Shown here one piece after another: positions 22,501-37,500 of a DNA stretch of 64,000 bases. The notes beneath the pieces were generated by a model. That model worked only from the letters and a program-made list of their open reading frames with translations. It was not told the origin of the DNA and did no database searches. Each line of letters opens with the position of its first letter. Within the stretch, counting starts at the first letter, position 1. This DNA comes from Nissolia schottii (Eukaryota > Streptophyta > Magnoliopsida > Fabales > Fabaceae). The DNA lies in the NCBI GenBank assembly GCA_003254905.1, contig QANU01074319.1, positions 84,382-148,381 of the forward strand, given 5' to 3'. A program made the position numbers and the translations under genes.

Positions 22501-25500
22501 TCTCTAATTCTGTCCTCATACCAATAAATTTCATCGTTCAAAAAAAATTAAAAGTAAATGTAAATGAGGCTGCATACACTACAAAGCTATAGCCCGATCA
22601 CGTTATCTATTACTAATGAATTCATCAACTCTTACTCCACAAGCTCGAGCATCTATAGCATAATAGCAGCTTGTTTTCTAGTTATGGTAACAGCACGGGT
22701 CATTAACTCAAACCGTGCAATAACTGTTTCCTAATTTAATTTTAACATGATTTTTTTTGGATAAAAATTCCTAATTTAACATGATGAATCAGTAAAGCAC
22801 GAAGCCTACATGTCATGAAATGTAGTAGAAAACTCTAATACTTCAGAAGTTTACCCTTTTATAGCTGCAGATGTATTATCGCACATAAGAAAGAATATAT
22901 CAAAACATAATTTCTCCCTACCTACTTGGCTTGAATCACTGTAGACTTCAACAAAGTCACCTCCACACATGGAAAAACCTTCCGTAATTCCTGCACTGTT
23001 CCGGCAATCATAACCAACAATATTATAATCACAAGATATATCATACAAAAAATTTGATATTTAGTATTTCTATAAGATACTCAATTTTCCATTTTCTGTA
23101 TGTGGCCATATGAATACATCATTTCAAAGGACAACACTTATATCTAGTTTCTTATATCCTTGCTAACCAGTTTTAAAATCAAGCAATAACATGGGAATAT
23201 TTTTCCCGACATGTAAAAAATATTCATGTCATTTTTTGTGGTGCAAGGCGGGATAAAAAAAGGAGGAAAAAAGATAGGGGCATTTTGAAATTTCTCTATA
23301 AAAAAAATGAAGAAGAAAGCTCTTCTATAAAGAACACAGCCTTACAAAGTGTAATTTGTCTTCCAATAGGTTGTCCAACCAAAGCTATATATTCATAGTA
23401 GGTATGTTTCAAATTCAAGAGATCTACCAAGCAGCTCTAATGCATTTGAAACAGTAACAAGTTAACAGTTAAGAGCAAGTTCCAAAAGGAATTTGAGTCC
23501 TTGTGGTTAGTTCTTACAGGTGTTTATTTAAAAGATCTAAAAATGGCCACCAATATTTGTTTTTTTTATCAGATTATCTAGATATTGTACTGGTTAGTCC
23601 TCCCAGAGTTGTTGGGGAGCTACTAATTGATTCGTCATAGCAGCAATAAGTGAATAACTTATTTAGTGGCATTGTTTTATTTTTTACTTCTAAAATGATA
23701 AGAAAAACAAACTTTTTAAAGCCAATAACATGTTACTTTATTTCTATTTACTAAATTATTTATATTATATCTATCCTATGATGATAAATGATTTATAAGT
23801 TGATGCTAAGTATAAAATTTTGATTAGCTTCATTTGAAATTTGGTAAATTTATGGTTGTATATTTATTGTATTTAGAGCCATTCATTTATGGTAGTTATT
23901 ATTTATGAGAACAGAGTATTAATGATGGCTATGTATTGAATTTGAGCTTTATGTTTTCTTAAAGATTTATGTTAAAAAGTCCATGATGGGTTATTAGTTA
24001 TAACACAGTTACTACTAGTGGTGGTGACTTCTGTGTTTGGGAGAACCGTGTGCCTGGGATGGAGCCTTTTATGCATGCTAGTCGTGCGGGAAAGGTTCAT
24101 CTGAGATAAGCTGCTTTTTTCTTTTGGTTTCTTTTAGCTCATGTACCAAAAAAAAAAATGCTTGTGAAGGCTTATGCCTTGGTTAATTCTAGTATGTGTA
24201 TATTTTAGGTTTATGCATATGATGATTAGAGTTTGAATATGCTCCTTTTGTGTGGCTGATCATTTTGGTATTTAAGACTAGTACTTTGTAAATACTCTCG
24301 CAGAGGATTCTGGATAATTACGTTATTGCACAAGTTCATTGGAAATGTGATTTTTATCTATTATTAGAGAAGATTCTGCCTGATGTTTGGCGGCCTCATG
24401 GTTAAGTTATCAATCTGTTATTAGTGCAACACTACTCAAATGATTGGGTATGGCATTAGCCGGTGCGGTGGCCACAGCCTAGATGTTGTGATTTGAGAAC
24501 TGGAGGTAAGGATATAAAGAACGGAGCTCAAGTTATATCCTATTTTGATTTGGTCTAGCATTTCTTGCCTAATAAAGGAAGAAAAAAAAAAAACAATTTC
24601 GTGAACAGAAACTTTTGTGCAGCGTTCTAGTGTAGTAACCCAACTCATTTCCCATGCCACACAAGCGCCCCCCAAAAAAAAAAACACTCTACCTAGGTGG
24701 CTAGTTGGAACGAAGCAAAGTTTAAGTTTGTTTAAGCAAATCAATTGCAGAAACATAGTTCGAGAATAAGAAAAATCCCACACTGGGAAGAAAATATGCA
24801 CAGAGGATACTACAGTGTTGAAACTTCTCCAGCTTTGTAATCCTCCTGGTTCATTGTAATCATCTACAGAGATTAAAATTTTAGAAGTTGAACCTGCAGA
24901 AATCTTAATTTCCGGCTTACACTAGCTGGGAGACCGCCTTCGATCTCTGCAAAGGGAGTGTGGGAGAGGTTTCGCAGAAATCAGATTGGAAGGCCATTGG
25001 CTCCTAGGCAAGTGCTGGGTCTCTCGAAAACTCAGTATCTTCTACGTTCATGTTCTTATTTCCATTCCAGACTCATACTGATATCAAATACAGATATTCA
25101 GTAAGGTGCCTAGAGGAGAGAGAATAGATCTTAGAATTATGCGGAAACACTAAGGATTGTGTTGAGTGGGAGGAGGGATTGTCAACATTGTTAGAGTGAA
25201 CTTGGGAGAGTTTGGCCTCTCGGAGAGCCATTTCTTTACAGCTTTATACTCTCATTCTTTTATGCTGTAATTTCCATTTCATTCAAGCGCCAATAGGATG
25301 TCACACTGATATCTCTATTTGGTGCTTTATCTTTTGTTTTACATCACATCACAACATCATATCAATATATTGTTCCATTATTCTTTTATTAGTTGGTTTT
25401 GAACTGCATGTTCCTGCCTCCGTGCAGACTTGTCACCTTTTTTGCCTCCACAGACTTGTTGTCTTTCCTGCCTCCACACCGAGTCATCTTTCCTGCCTCC

Positions 25501-28500
25501 ACACCGACATCCATGCTGACTTGTCATCATTCCTGCCTCCACGCAGGATCGTCAACTTTCTGACTCCGCGTAGACTGGCCATCTTTCCTGCCTACTCGCA
25601 AACCCATTACCGCTCTTGTCTCCCTAACAATCTCCATTTAATTGTGACAAGCTTAAAGCTTGATGAGCTTTAGCTTGAGAGGGAGTGTTAGACAACAACA
25701 ACAACAACAACTAAGCCTTGTCCCATTAAGTGGAGTCGGCTACATGGATCAAGCGAAGTCAATGTCCTAACAAGGACCATGTTATGTATTCAAACCATTT
25801 ACCTATCAATAGAATGGCTCTTGCTCAATGTGACTTGAGGGGGAGTGTTAGAAATAAATAATATTTTATTATATCTTGGATTGTTTAGATTGATATAGGT
25901 TGATAATAGATTGATTTTATCATTATGTTTTGATTTTATTCGTGGCTTATAAGTAGGTTTACCTCATTGTACGTTAATATAACACCACACTCAGCAATAC
26001 AAACATATTTCTCACGTAATGTTTCTTGCCTCTTATTACTTTCTTTTCTCTATCATAGATTTCAACATAACCCTCAAGTTCTTCCCCTTTTGTTTATCAC
26101 TTGTAAGATCAACGACCTATTCTTACTGTTGGAGCTACAAATTTTGACTTGGCCTTTGTTGGGAATAAGCACATATTAATTGTATGCTTCCCACACTACT
26201 AGATAGCTCTTATTATGTAGTGTTCACTACCCTAGTACACAGTGCTCATTCAATGTATAACTTACTCATTGTATAGTATAAATTCCATGCATGTGTGAAG
26301 AGCCACACACATTTCTCATACATTTTACATGGTATCAGAAGGTTCATTCAATCCCTACACACTGGCTTTTTCTTTCCCAGTGTTCTTCCTGGACAAGATG
26401 TGCCTCTTCCAGTTGTTCAGCTTCCGATGCGTACACCCACTGCTAGCCACCACTTTCAACCACCTCAGAGAGCGCCAACTGGCCAACCCACCGCCGGCCA
26501 ACCCATCTTCTGCCGTTTCAGGCACCCTTTTTTCCTCACTGCTTCTTCGTCCACATGCCAATGCATCTAGGCACATGCCACTGTGTTTTGCCGATGGCCA
26601 TCGCCAGGCTATTTCTGGTCTGTTTTCAGGCTTCCTCGACCACCACCTATTGATCAGCCTGAAGTTCCTGCTAGTACAGTTTCAGTACCCCATCCTATTG
26701 AGGACTCATCTCTTGCTCTCTAGCTCCGCCTCCTGCATCAGAATTACCCATTTTTTACACAAAGGTATTAGGTCTTCTCAAAACCCTAACCCTCTTTATT
26801 CTTGTCATTTAGCTTATCATTGTTTATCTCCTTCCTATTTTCCTTTGTGTCATATTTGGCATATGTGTCTATTCCCAAAACTACAGGTGAAGCTCTCTCT
26901 GATCCTGGATGGCGACAGGCCATGATGGATGAAATGGCTACACTCGACACTAGTGGTACTTGGGATCTTGTTCCCCTACTTCCTAGCAAATCACTTATTG
27001 GTTGCCGATGGGTTTATGCCATCAAGATTGGGCTTGATGGAAAAGTTGATCATTTGAAAGCTCGTTTGGTGGCCAAGGGGTTCACCCAAATATTTGGTCT
27101 TGATTATGGAGATACTTTTTCTCCGGTTGCCAAGATAGCTTCCATTCATCTTTTTATTGCCATGGTGGCTATTCATCAATGGCCCCTTCATCAGCTCGAT
27201 ATTCAAAATGGTTTCCTACCTGGTGAGTTGCAAGAAGTGGTTTATATGGCACAACCCCCAAGCTTCACTATCCAAGATGCTTCTAACTTAGTACGTCGAT
27301 TGTATCACTCTCTCTATGGCTTGAAACAATCTCCACATGCCTAGTTTGGGGATTGAAGTTGCTCAGTCTGTTGCTGGTGTTGCACATGCTCTGAGGCAAT
27401 ATGCTCTTGACATGATTGCCAACCTAGTGATACTCTTATGGATCCAAATGTCAAGCTACTACTGGGGTAAGGGGGGGCACTGAAAGACCCTGGTAGATAT
27501 CAAAGCCGTCTTGTAGGTAAACTTAACTATCTTACAGTAACTAGACCAGACATTACCTTTGTTGTAAGTGTAGTAAGCCGCTTGTGATAGTCACTGGAAT
27601 GTCGTGGTTCGCATTCTTAGATACATAAAGAGTGCACTAGGAAAAGGATTACTTTATGAAAATAAAAGCAATTCTCAAGTTGTTGGCCAGCTGATAGAAG
27701 ATCAACTTCAGGATATTGTGTTTTTGTTGGTGGTAACCTAATCTTATGGAGAAGGAAGAAACAACATGTTGCTCGATCTAGTGCAAAGGCAGAATACCAT
27801 GCTATGGCTATTCCAACTTGTGAACTCATATGGTTAAAGAAACTACTTCAAAAATTTAAATTGGGAGATGTCAAGGAGATGCAACTGTTTTGTGACAATC
27901 AAGTTGAGCTACATATTGCCTCTAATTCAATCTACCATGAAAGAACCAAACACACAGATTGACTGCCATTTTATTCAAGAAAAGATACTCTCTGGAGAAA
28001 TCATGACTGGTTTTGTCAATTCCAATGACCAACTAGCTTATATTTGTAACAAGCTTGGCTCATATTATTTATATGCTCCAGCTTGAAGGCGGGTGTTAGG
28101 AATAAGCACATATTAACTGTATGCTTCCCATATTACTAGATAGCTCTTAGAATATAGCCCACTACCCTAGTATATAGTGCTCATTCAATGTACCATTTAC
28201 TCAATTGGTATAAATACCATACATGTGTGAAGAGCCACACACACATTTTCTCATACAGTTTACAGTCTTCTATATGTTTTCTACAATAATCGGCAGGCTA
28301 TGGATCCTTTTTACATTATGGGGTTTACAGAGCCCATTATAGTTTTTAGTAATTAATTTGTTCATTCTTCCTTTTTGTAAAATTCACCTAAGCTAAATAA
28401 GGTTCAAAGACTGTTAGAATGACTAATCTGTATTATAATACTAACACTATTGAGCTAGGCTTATATTAGGTTTACCATCCCAGAAACGATAAATGAATAT

Positions 28501-31500
28501 ACCTTGCTGGATGAATATCTGGTATTGAAACAGGACGAAGCTGGTCACTATCTGACAGTGAATTGCAATTACTGTGAATCCAAGGATATATCGTCCACTC
28601 ACCAGCAGTTTGTGATCTTACATGGTTCATCAAGCCCAATTGAGAACAGGAAGAAAAAAAGATCCAAAAATCAGAACAGCACTATTTTGACTTAAATATT
28701 AATAGGTGATAAATTGTATTATTAACAAGACCAACAGGAAAGAGACAACCGTTATTCTTACTGATTAAGAATAAAACTTGAGCATATCATCATGTAGTAT
28801 GAAAATTCATTTCCCTGGCTGATAAATCCTGCACCATAATATGAAATATCAGATATAATACAAGTATATCTAAAACATAATTCCTCTTTAAGCCCGATAA
28901 TACACACGCACCTAAACATGAGATCTCCAGAGCCAACCTACCAAGTCCAGCACCAGGAACTAAACAAGCAGGTGGACTGTTTGATAAATTGTATGCTTTC
29001 AGTGAACAAATTAAGAAAACAAACTTCAACCCAAACAAGAACTTTCTGCTTGTATCAAGAGTATTAATGTCTACCTCTCTTTACTGCGATTAGGGAATAG
29101 GTGATTAAGCTCTTCAAGAATAGGCTTGTAGCACTGATCACGTTCTTTTTTACCCTAATAAGGTACAATTGCAGAAAAGAAAAAATAGATACCAATTAGC
29201 AAACCGCCAATTAAGAGGATGTACAACACACGCATGGGGCTGAGGGTGGTTGGGAAGGAAGTAGATGTGGGGGAGTAGCACCCAACAATAGTCGTGTTGA
29301 CAACATGAGGAGGGAAGTCGCAACCTATCCACGTGTCACGTCATTGGAATGATACGGTTAATTATTGGGGATAAAAAGGGGAAGAAGGTGGAGAAGCTAA
29401 AATGTTGGTGAGTGAAAAAGTGGGAGAGCCAAGGCATCATGACAGCCTGGACTATCTCCGATTTACCCTGTTTTCTGAGGGTATCACACACAATACTGTG
29501 TATATAAGCTCCTGTTTTCTGTGAATATATTATTTCCTAAAATGAAGTTGATTGTATCTGATTGTGTTTTCATATTACACTCAATCATTTATTCAAGGAA
29601 GGAATCCCACAAATCATGGGATCTGTTTTATTCCCTTCCTATTCTAGTTTAGGTGAAGGTGTATATATCTAGACAGTATTGTATTTTCAGTCAGATCAAA
29701 ACAAGAATACAATTCAGACATTCTCTGTCTGATAGGTACCAGAGTTGTTCCGATTGGGGACTGCCTCTGCTGCCTCCAAATACTTCTTCTAGTCAGCCTT
29801 CACTGCTGACTCAGTTCTACCTTCTTCTTCCTATTTTGTGGCCAACTCATATACCAGGCCTTAATTGCCTGACTCATAATTCAAGATGTTGACTAAAGAC
29901 AACACCTCCATTAAAGTCCAACCCACAGAAGATGTCTGATCACAACAACCTGGAGAGTGAGAGCTGCAGAACATTCAGCCTACATATAGGCTGGATGGAA
30001 AAAATTATCTAAAATGGTCAAAGTGGGTTCACACCGTGCAGAAAGGAAAGGGAAAGCTGAGTCCATCGGTAATGGTCCTAAGGAAGATCCCACTTTTGAA
30101 ACATGGGAGGAAGAAGATTCAATGATTATGGCATGGCGATTGAATTCAATGGCTCCTGAAATTAGTGACACATGCATGTTTCTGCCTGCTGCTAGGGAAG
30201 TCTGGGATGTAGTTGAAGAATCCTATTCCAAAGCAAAAGATGCTGCTCAAATATACGAGGTGAATGTACAAACGATGGTTGCAAAGCAGGGAAGTAAAAC
30301 CGTTACCAATCAATTGAAATCTTAATGGATGGAGTTAGACCATTGTAGATTAATAAAAACTAACTGCTCTGATGATGCAGCTGTGCTCAAGAAATTTATT
30401 GACCAAGATAGGGTGTATGATTTTCTTGTTGGGCTCAACCAGGAGTCTGACCAAGTAAGGATACAAATTCTTGGCAAGGAAAAAGTTCCCTCCTTTAATG
30501 AAGTGGAATCCATAATCCAAAGTGAAGAAAGCAGGAAAGAGGTGATGCTTGAGCCCAAAATCAATGACAGCTCAGCCATGTTGGCTAGTGGCCACAACAG
30601 GCCAGAACAAAGCAGGAGCTGTCCTACTCTGAAGGAGTAAAACCTAATCAAACGGTCAAAAGCATGATGACATGTGGTGCACTTACTGCAATAAGCCATG
30701 TCATACACGTGACCAATGCTGGAAGCTTATTTGAATGCTGTTAGAATATGTCAATATCTATAAGTGATATTAATACAATATATTAGAATCAATAATTAGG
30801 CAATTAGGGAAAGATTACATTTGTATTTATGCAATAGTCTTCATATAAATCAGACTCCGTTGTGTAGTTGAAACACACGGGATTCACATGTCTTTCTCTC
30901 TTCTCTTTTCTCTCAACATGGTATCTAGAGCCTAGAGAAAGAAAAAAAAATCCCTACAGCCAAGAGGACATCTGAAAAAAAACAATTTGGTAACTGCGCT
31001 ACCTCCTCAATTTCTGGCCTCCCTCATTGCCGTGCCATCTGCTCTAGTAGTTTGTCGCCACCATCCACCGCGATCGACACCTTTGTCTGTTGCCAGTCTT
31101 TATTCCCTAGCCCCGATTCCGGCCACTATTGCCACCCCCAGACTCGCCTCTGTCCCGCGACTACACTTCCCAGAAGTCACATCGTCATCCGTTGTACCAC
31201 GCGCTCGCACAAACGTCTCCTGCTGTCTACCGCAACACCAACCGCCAGCACTTCCCACCGCGCATCCTAGCACATCCGCCAACGCATGCTCCACTGAACT
31301 CACCTCTTCACGGTCTCTTTGGATCTATCCTCAGTTTTTTCATCCAGCCACTTTTTTCCATCAAGTATATTTTGGTTTCCCATTTTACCCTTGTGTAACC
31401 CACGATTGCCAATGACTTTTTAGGTACTGCCAAAGACAGTTTAAAACCTGAGCCTCCAACTTTTACCATCTCTCAATTGAAGAATTGGATGGTAGCAATT

Positions 31501-34500
31501 ACAACTCTTGGGCCTCCAATATCAAACTTTGGCTTGTTGGTCAAGACTACTCCAACCACCTCTCCAAAAAAGGCAGAAAATATTAATACAGAGGGGTATT
31601 CGCGATGGTCTCAGATTGATGCCCAACTTTACAGTATCATCAAAACCACCATTCATCTATCCATCAAGCAAATCTTTCGAGCTCATGTTACATGTGAATC
31701 AGTTTGGGAGCAAGCCAAGGTTCTTTACACCAATGACACCCAACGTTTGTATGGGGTTTGTCAAAATCTCATGAAGGTCATTGCTCCCCAACAACTTGAT
31801 GGACCTATGTCTGCATATTTGGGGAAGATTCACGGTGCTCTCCATGACTTCAACGAGTTCTTACCTCTGGTCAATACTCCAACGAAGGAATTGGAACAAC
31901 GCAACACCTTCTTTATGCTTATGGCTTTATATGGTTTGCCTCCTTAATACTCTACTACCCAATATTAAATTTTGGGGTCAACTATTGTGCCGACTCTTTC
32001 TACAGTGTGGTCCGCTTTGCTTCGAGTCCCTGTAAACACCCTGCTGAGCCTATTATTACCCCAACTACAGCTGATACTTCTACTTTTGTCTCCCAGAAGA
32101 GTAACCGCGGTCGTTCTCACACTGGCAACACAAGACGAGGCCGTCCAAAGTGTACTCATTTTGGTCGTTAGGGTCACACCATAGAAAATTGTCGTACTCT
32201 ACAACGAGCCCAGTCCCAGCAATCAATCAATGTTGCTCAAGTAGTTGATACTGCTGTGTTGGACCTTACTAATCAGTCGAAACCATCCCCCGCTGACTAC
32301 TATGATTTTGTGAAATACTATGAGCAGCATAAGAACTCTGGTTCCACTACTTTTGTTGCACACACTGTAATTCAATTGCTTGCCTTAGTCTCCCTCATTA
32401 GGTCCTTGACTTCTTGATTATGGTGTCATTGATCATGTCTCTGGTAATAAAACTCGCCTTTCTAGTCTTTCCAGTTCTGTTTCTTTGCATATTGTTACCT
32501 TGGCTAATGGTTCCACAACATAGCCTCAAGGGGTTGGTACAACCCATCCCTTATCATCGATGTCGATTGGTTCCGTTCTTTGTTACTGGCTCTCCATTTA
32601 ATCTCCTATCTATTAGTCGTTGAACTCATTCTCTTAATTGTGTTGTTTCCTTCACTAAAAAGTCTGTCTTTCTACAGGACCGAAGCTCGGGATGGACGAT
32701 TGGCGTCGGATGTGAGTCCAACGGTCACTATTGGCTTTCCTCCTCATCTCGTGCTCGTGCCCTCTCCACCAACCTTCTCACCATCCATGCTCAATTGGGT
32801 CATCCAAGCCTTGCCAAACTGCAACAGATGGTGGCGAGCTTATCCAAGATATCTAGTTTACCTTATAAGTTGTGTCAACTTGGGAAAAATACCCATCGTT
32901 CATTCCCTACTGGTGGTAATAGTCGTGCTATGTCACCTTATACTTAGTTCATTTTGATATTTGGGGTCCTAGTCATCCTGAGTCCACCTTAGGGTCAAAA
33001 TATTTTGTTACTTTTATCGATGATTATTCGCGTTGTACTTGGCTTTTTTTTCAATAAAAAATTGATCTATGTCGATTTCCGTTTTTACAAACTTTTATCT
33101 AGAATAAAAAGACAATTCGGTGTTCCGATTAGTGCGTTGCATAGTGATAATGCAAAAGAGTATCTTGCTAACCAATTTAAAACTTTTATGGCTTCTCATA
33201 GAATTCTTCATCAAACGTCTTGTAGATGGGGTTGCTAAGCATAAAAATTGTCATCTAATTGAAACGACTCGGACTCTTCTTCTTCATAGTCATGTTTCTT
33301 CTTGTTTTTGGGAGGATGCCATCCTTTCAGCTTGTTACTTAATTAACCACATGCCATCCTCCGTTCTAGGAAATTAATCCCCACACTTAGTGTTATTCCC
33401 TCACACACCATGCATTCCCTTTCTCCTCACCTTTTTGGGTCCACTTGTTTTATCCATAACCTTACACCTGGTCTTGTGGACATGAGGTCGCAAAAGGGTT
33501 ATCGTTGTCTTACTCCTACACTGCATCGTTATTTTGTTTCGGCTGATGTCACTTTCTTTGACGACATTCCCTTTTTTGCATCACCTACCCCCAGTCCTAT
33601 GACCGAGGACTTGTCCCTTCCACCTTTCCCTGTCCTGAAGCCTATACATGTCCCAGCGCGTTTACTTGTCCCAGAGCCTTTACCTACCAACCGTTCATTT
33701 CAAACTTACCGTCATCAAGCCACCCGCCAACCACCTATAGAACCCGATGGCCATCTCCCTCAAACACCTAAATCAAAGTTGCCTCCTACAAAGCTAGTTC
33801 AAGTTGTTTTGGACTCTCCTCCCTCCCGAGCCTAACCTTCCTATTGCACTACGTAAAGGTATACGTTCTACTCGCAACCCACCTCATTATGTGGCTTTGA
33901 GTTACCATTGTCTGTCTTCTCTGCATTATGTTTTTTTTGTCTTCTTTGTCTTTTGTGTTTATCCCTAAATCTCCAGGTGAAGCTTTATCTCATCCTCAGT
34001 GGAGAAAAGCCATAATTGATGAAATGTGTGCGCTTCAGATCAGTGGTACTTGGGAATTTGTCTCTCCTCCTCCGGGTAAATCAATAGTTGGTTGTGGGTG
34101 GATTTATACTGTGAAGGTTGGTCCTGATGGTGTTATTGACCGTCTCAAGGCCCACTTGCTAGCCAAGGGTTACACTCAAATCTTTGGTCTTGACTATGGT
34201 GATATTTTTCTCCAATTGCCAAGATGGAATTTGTGTGTGTCTCTCTCTCTCTCTATGGCTGCTATGCACTACTAGCCACTTCATCAACTTGACATCAAGA
34301 ATGCTTTCCTTCATGGTGATCTTGATGAGGAAGTCTATATGGAGTAACCTCCAAGTTTTGTTGCTCAGGGGGATTGTTCTGGCTATGTTTGTCATCTTCA
34401 TAAATCTCTCTATGGGCTTAAGCAGTCTCCTTGAGCTTGGTTTGGTTGATTCTCCACTATGGTTCAACAATTTGGCATGATCCGAAGTGAAGCTAATCAC

Positions 34501-37500
34501 TTTGTGTGTTACCGTCATACTCCAAAATGTTGCATCTACTTGGTTGTTTACGTGGACAACATGGTCATTACTGGCAATGACAATGATGGCATAACTCAGG
34601 TCTAACAACATCTAAGTCATCACTTTCAGACCAAAGACCTTGCACTTCTTGGGCATTGAAGTAGCTCAATCAAGAGACAGCATTGTTCGTTCATAGAGGA
34701 AGTATGCTATGGACATTCTAGAAGAAACAGGCTTACCTGGGGCAAAGTCTGTTGACAGTCCTATGGATGCTAATATCAAGCTCCTACCAAATCACGGGGA
34801 GCCATTATCTGACTCTGGTAGATATCGAAGATTGGTTGGGAAATTGAATTACCTCACTGTTACTCGACCAAACATCTCCTATACAGTACGTGTGGTTAGT
34901 TAGTTCTTACACTCACCATTTGAAGGCCACTGGGATGCTATGATTTGCATCCTAAAGTATGTTAAGAAAGCACCTGGGAAAGGCCTTATTTATGAGAATA
35001 AGGGACACATTGAGGTAGTCGAGTATTCAGATGCTGATTGGACAAGATCTCCTACATATAGACATTCTACTTCCAGTTATTGTGTACTCATTGGAGGCAA
35101 TCTCATTTCTTGGAAGAGTAAGAAGTAGAATGTGATTGCAAGGTCTATTGTTGAAGCAGAGTACCATGTTATGGCATCCACCACATGTGAACTTATATGG
35201 CCCAAGCAACTTCTTATGGAGCTTCAGTTTGGGGATATTAGATGCATATCTCTTGTATGTGACAATCAAGCAGCTTTGCATATCGCCTGTAATCCAATTT
35301 ATCATGAAAAGACCAAACACATTAAGGTCGATTGTCACTTCATTAGAGAAAAGATGTTATCCAGAGACATCACCACAAGCTATGTCAATTCAAATGATTA
35401 GTTGGTGGATGTTTTCACTAAGCCTTTAAGAGGAACTAGAATCACTTATCTATGTGACAAACTTGGTGTATATTATCTTTATGCTCAAGCTTGAGGGGGA
35501 GTGTTAGAATATGTAAATATCTGTAATTGATATTATTAGGATATGTTAGAATATGTAATTAGGGAAAATATATTTGTATTTATGTCATAGTCTCTGTATA
35601 AATCAGACTGCATTGTGTAGGTTAAACACACGAGATTCACATGTCTTTCTCTCTTCTCTTTTCTCTCAACAAAAGCCACGAAGCCAAGAATGGGGGCAGA
35701 AAAGAAAACAGCCTCACAACCACAGAAAGCCAATGCTACTGCAACTGTGTCAAAAAATGAGGCAACGCCAAAGAAACCCAACTGCATCATTCAAGAGGAA
35801 ATTGAGATGGCGAGGACACTTATAAGCAGCCTTGAAAAGCCCTCAGGTTAGTGTTCTTTGGCATATTCAGGTAAGTTGTCATTCTCTATTAGATTAAATG
35901 TCTTGGGTACAACCTTCACCAAATCTTGGATTATGGACTCCGAAGCGGCTGATCATATGACCAACACATCCAATGCTTTTTCCACATGTTCTCTATGTCC
36001 AAGCAATAGGAAAAGAGTAATGCCACTCTGCCGAGACAGATTGACCGAACTTACTCTGCATCATGCCACGTCAATGTAGTTCAATATTATTATTATTAAA
36101 TTAATTATTAATAAACAGATTAACAACCCCAGTTTCCGCCTCGCCTCTGATGTCTGTTGCGGTCTTTTGCCGTGAACCGCCGCCGCTCAGTTGTGCATCG
36201 CTATCCCCCCAAGTTGCTACGAATCTTTACCACCATCTTCTCTACCAAAGCATCTCTATGCCCAGCCCCTCTCTCCTATGTTTTTTGGCAACCAAAACCA
36301 AATCCCTAATTACCCTCCCCCCCTTTCTGTGTGCTCTCATTTGCTATAAATTATATTTAAAGCTCCAAAGAGAGATTGTACGTTACAATAAACACAACAA
36401 CTGCCAAAGATATCATCATTACAACAATCTACACTGAGGCGCAGCAGAGCAAGGGCAAATGGTGTGAAATGCAGATTCCACGTTCGGGGTCAATAGCAGG
36501 AAGTGGAAGCAGTTTCTCCACTAAAGGTGACAGGCGGCGGCCAATCTCCCAGTTGTGACTCAAGGGTTATGGCATGGAAATGGGCCACAGAAACCAAACC
36601 GCTCATGAAGTTTAAGATTAGTTGTGTGGCTTACGAAGGGAAAAGAAACTCCTGAGTCCTTAGGGATCTAAAGCTTACAAACCAATTGTTAAGATATGAA
36701 GGAGAAGCAACATCACCTCACTGTAATGTGGAATCCTCTATGAGACCATGATTAGGGAGGATTTGGTCATGGAGAAATATGGCAGACATTTTCAAAGAGC
36801 AAGATACAGATAAAAGAAATAAATAATTTTGACATGTACCTTACGTCATATGCCAAATCAATCGAGCACCTACTATTTGGGCAAATATTCTAGACTTTAA
36901 GCATTTTCCATAAGAAAGTAGCCATTGTTGATAGTTCCTTAACCAGTGTAGCAAGTGTAGGAGATGTCCAAATAAGCCGTTTAGTAACCTTAAAAAATGT
37001 TGTAGGCATAGTGGTAAGGCCGGGAATGAAGCACCGGAACCACGGGAAAGGTGTAGGCACAATGGTAAGCCCATGAATTAAGCACCGGAACCACGGGGAA
37101 GGTGTAGGCACAGTGGCAAGCGCAAGAATGAAGCACCGGAACCACTGAAAATTTCCCCCTCACGAGTTGAACACTGTAGTGGTAAGTAGAGGCGCACCAA
37201 TGTCAGACAAACAAAGGCAAGGGCAGCCATGAGTCACACAACAAGGGCAAAAGTGGAAACCGAAAAAGTACCCTAAGTGACATAATGATAGATGAATGAT
37301 TTGAGAACAAGTCTAGAAAGTGGAGGTTGAGGCAAGTCCGGCAGTGCAAGCGGCGGCCAGAGATGTGGACGAACGCATTGTCAAATGCGACAGGAAGCAG
37401 TGGCTTGTGGGCATCGCATCAAAGAAGTGAAAGCATGCGTAAGAGTGCGTGGAACCTCGGACGTGCGACAATAGCAGGTTGTAGCGCGAAGGATGGCGAG

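Noticed and set aside
24436..24801. 121-codon minus-strand frame
   Set aside because: No domain, phenylalanine-rich from T runs, and it lies in intron 12.
30987..31415. 142-codon Pro/Ser/Ala-rich plus frame
   Set aside because: It lies in the leader of Copia B between the primer site and gag, and two other frames are open over the same GC-rich stretch. It is retroelement leader sequence, not a host gene.
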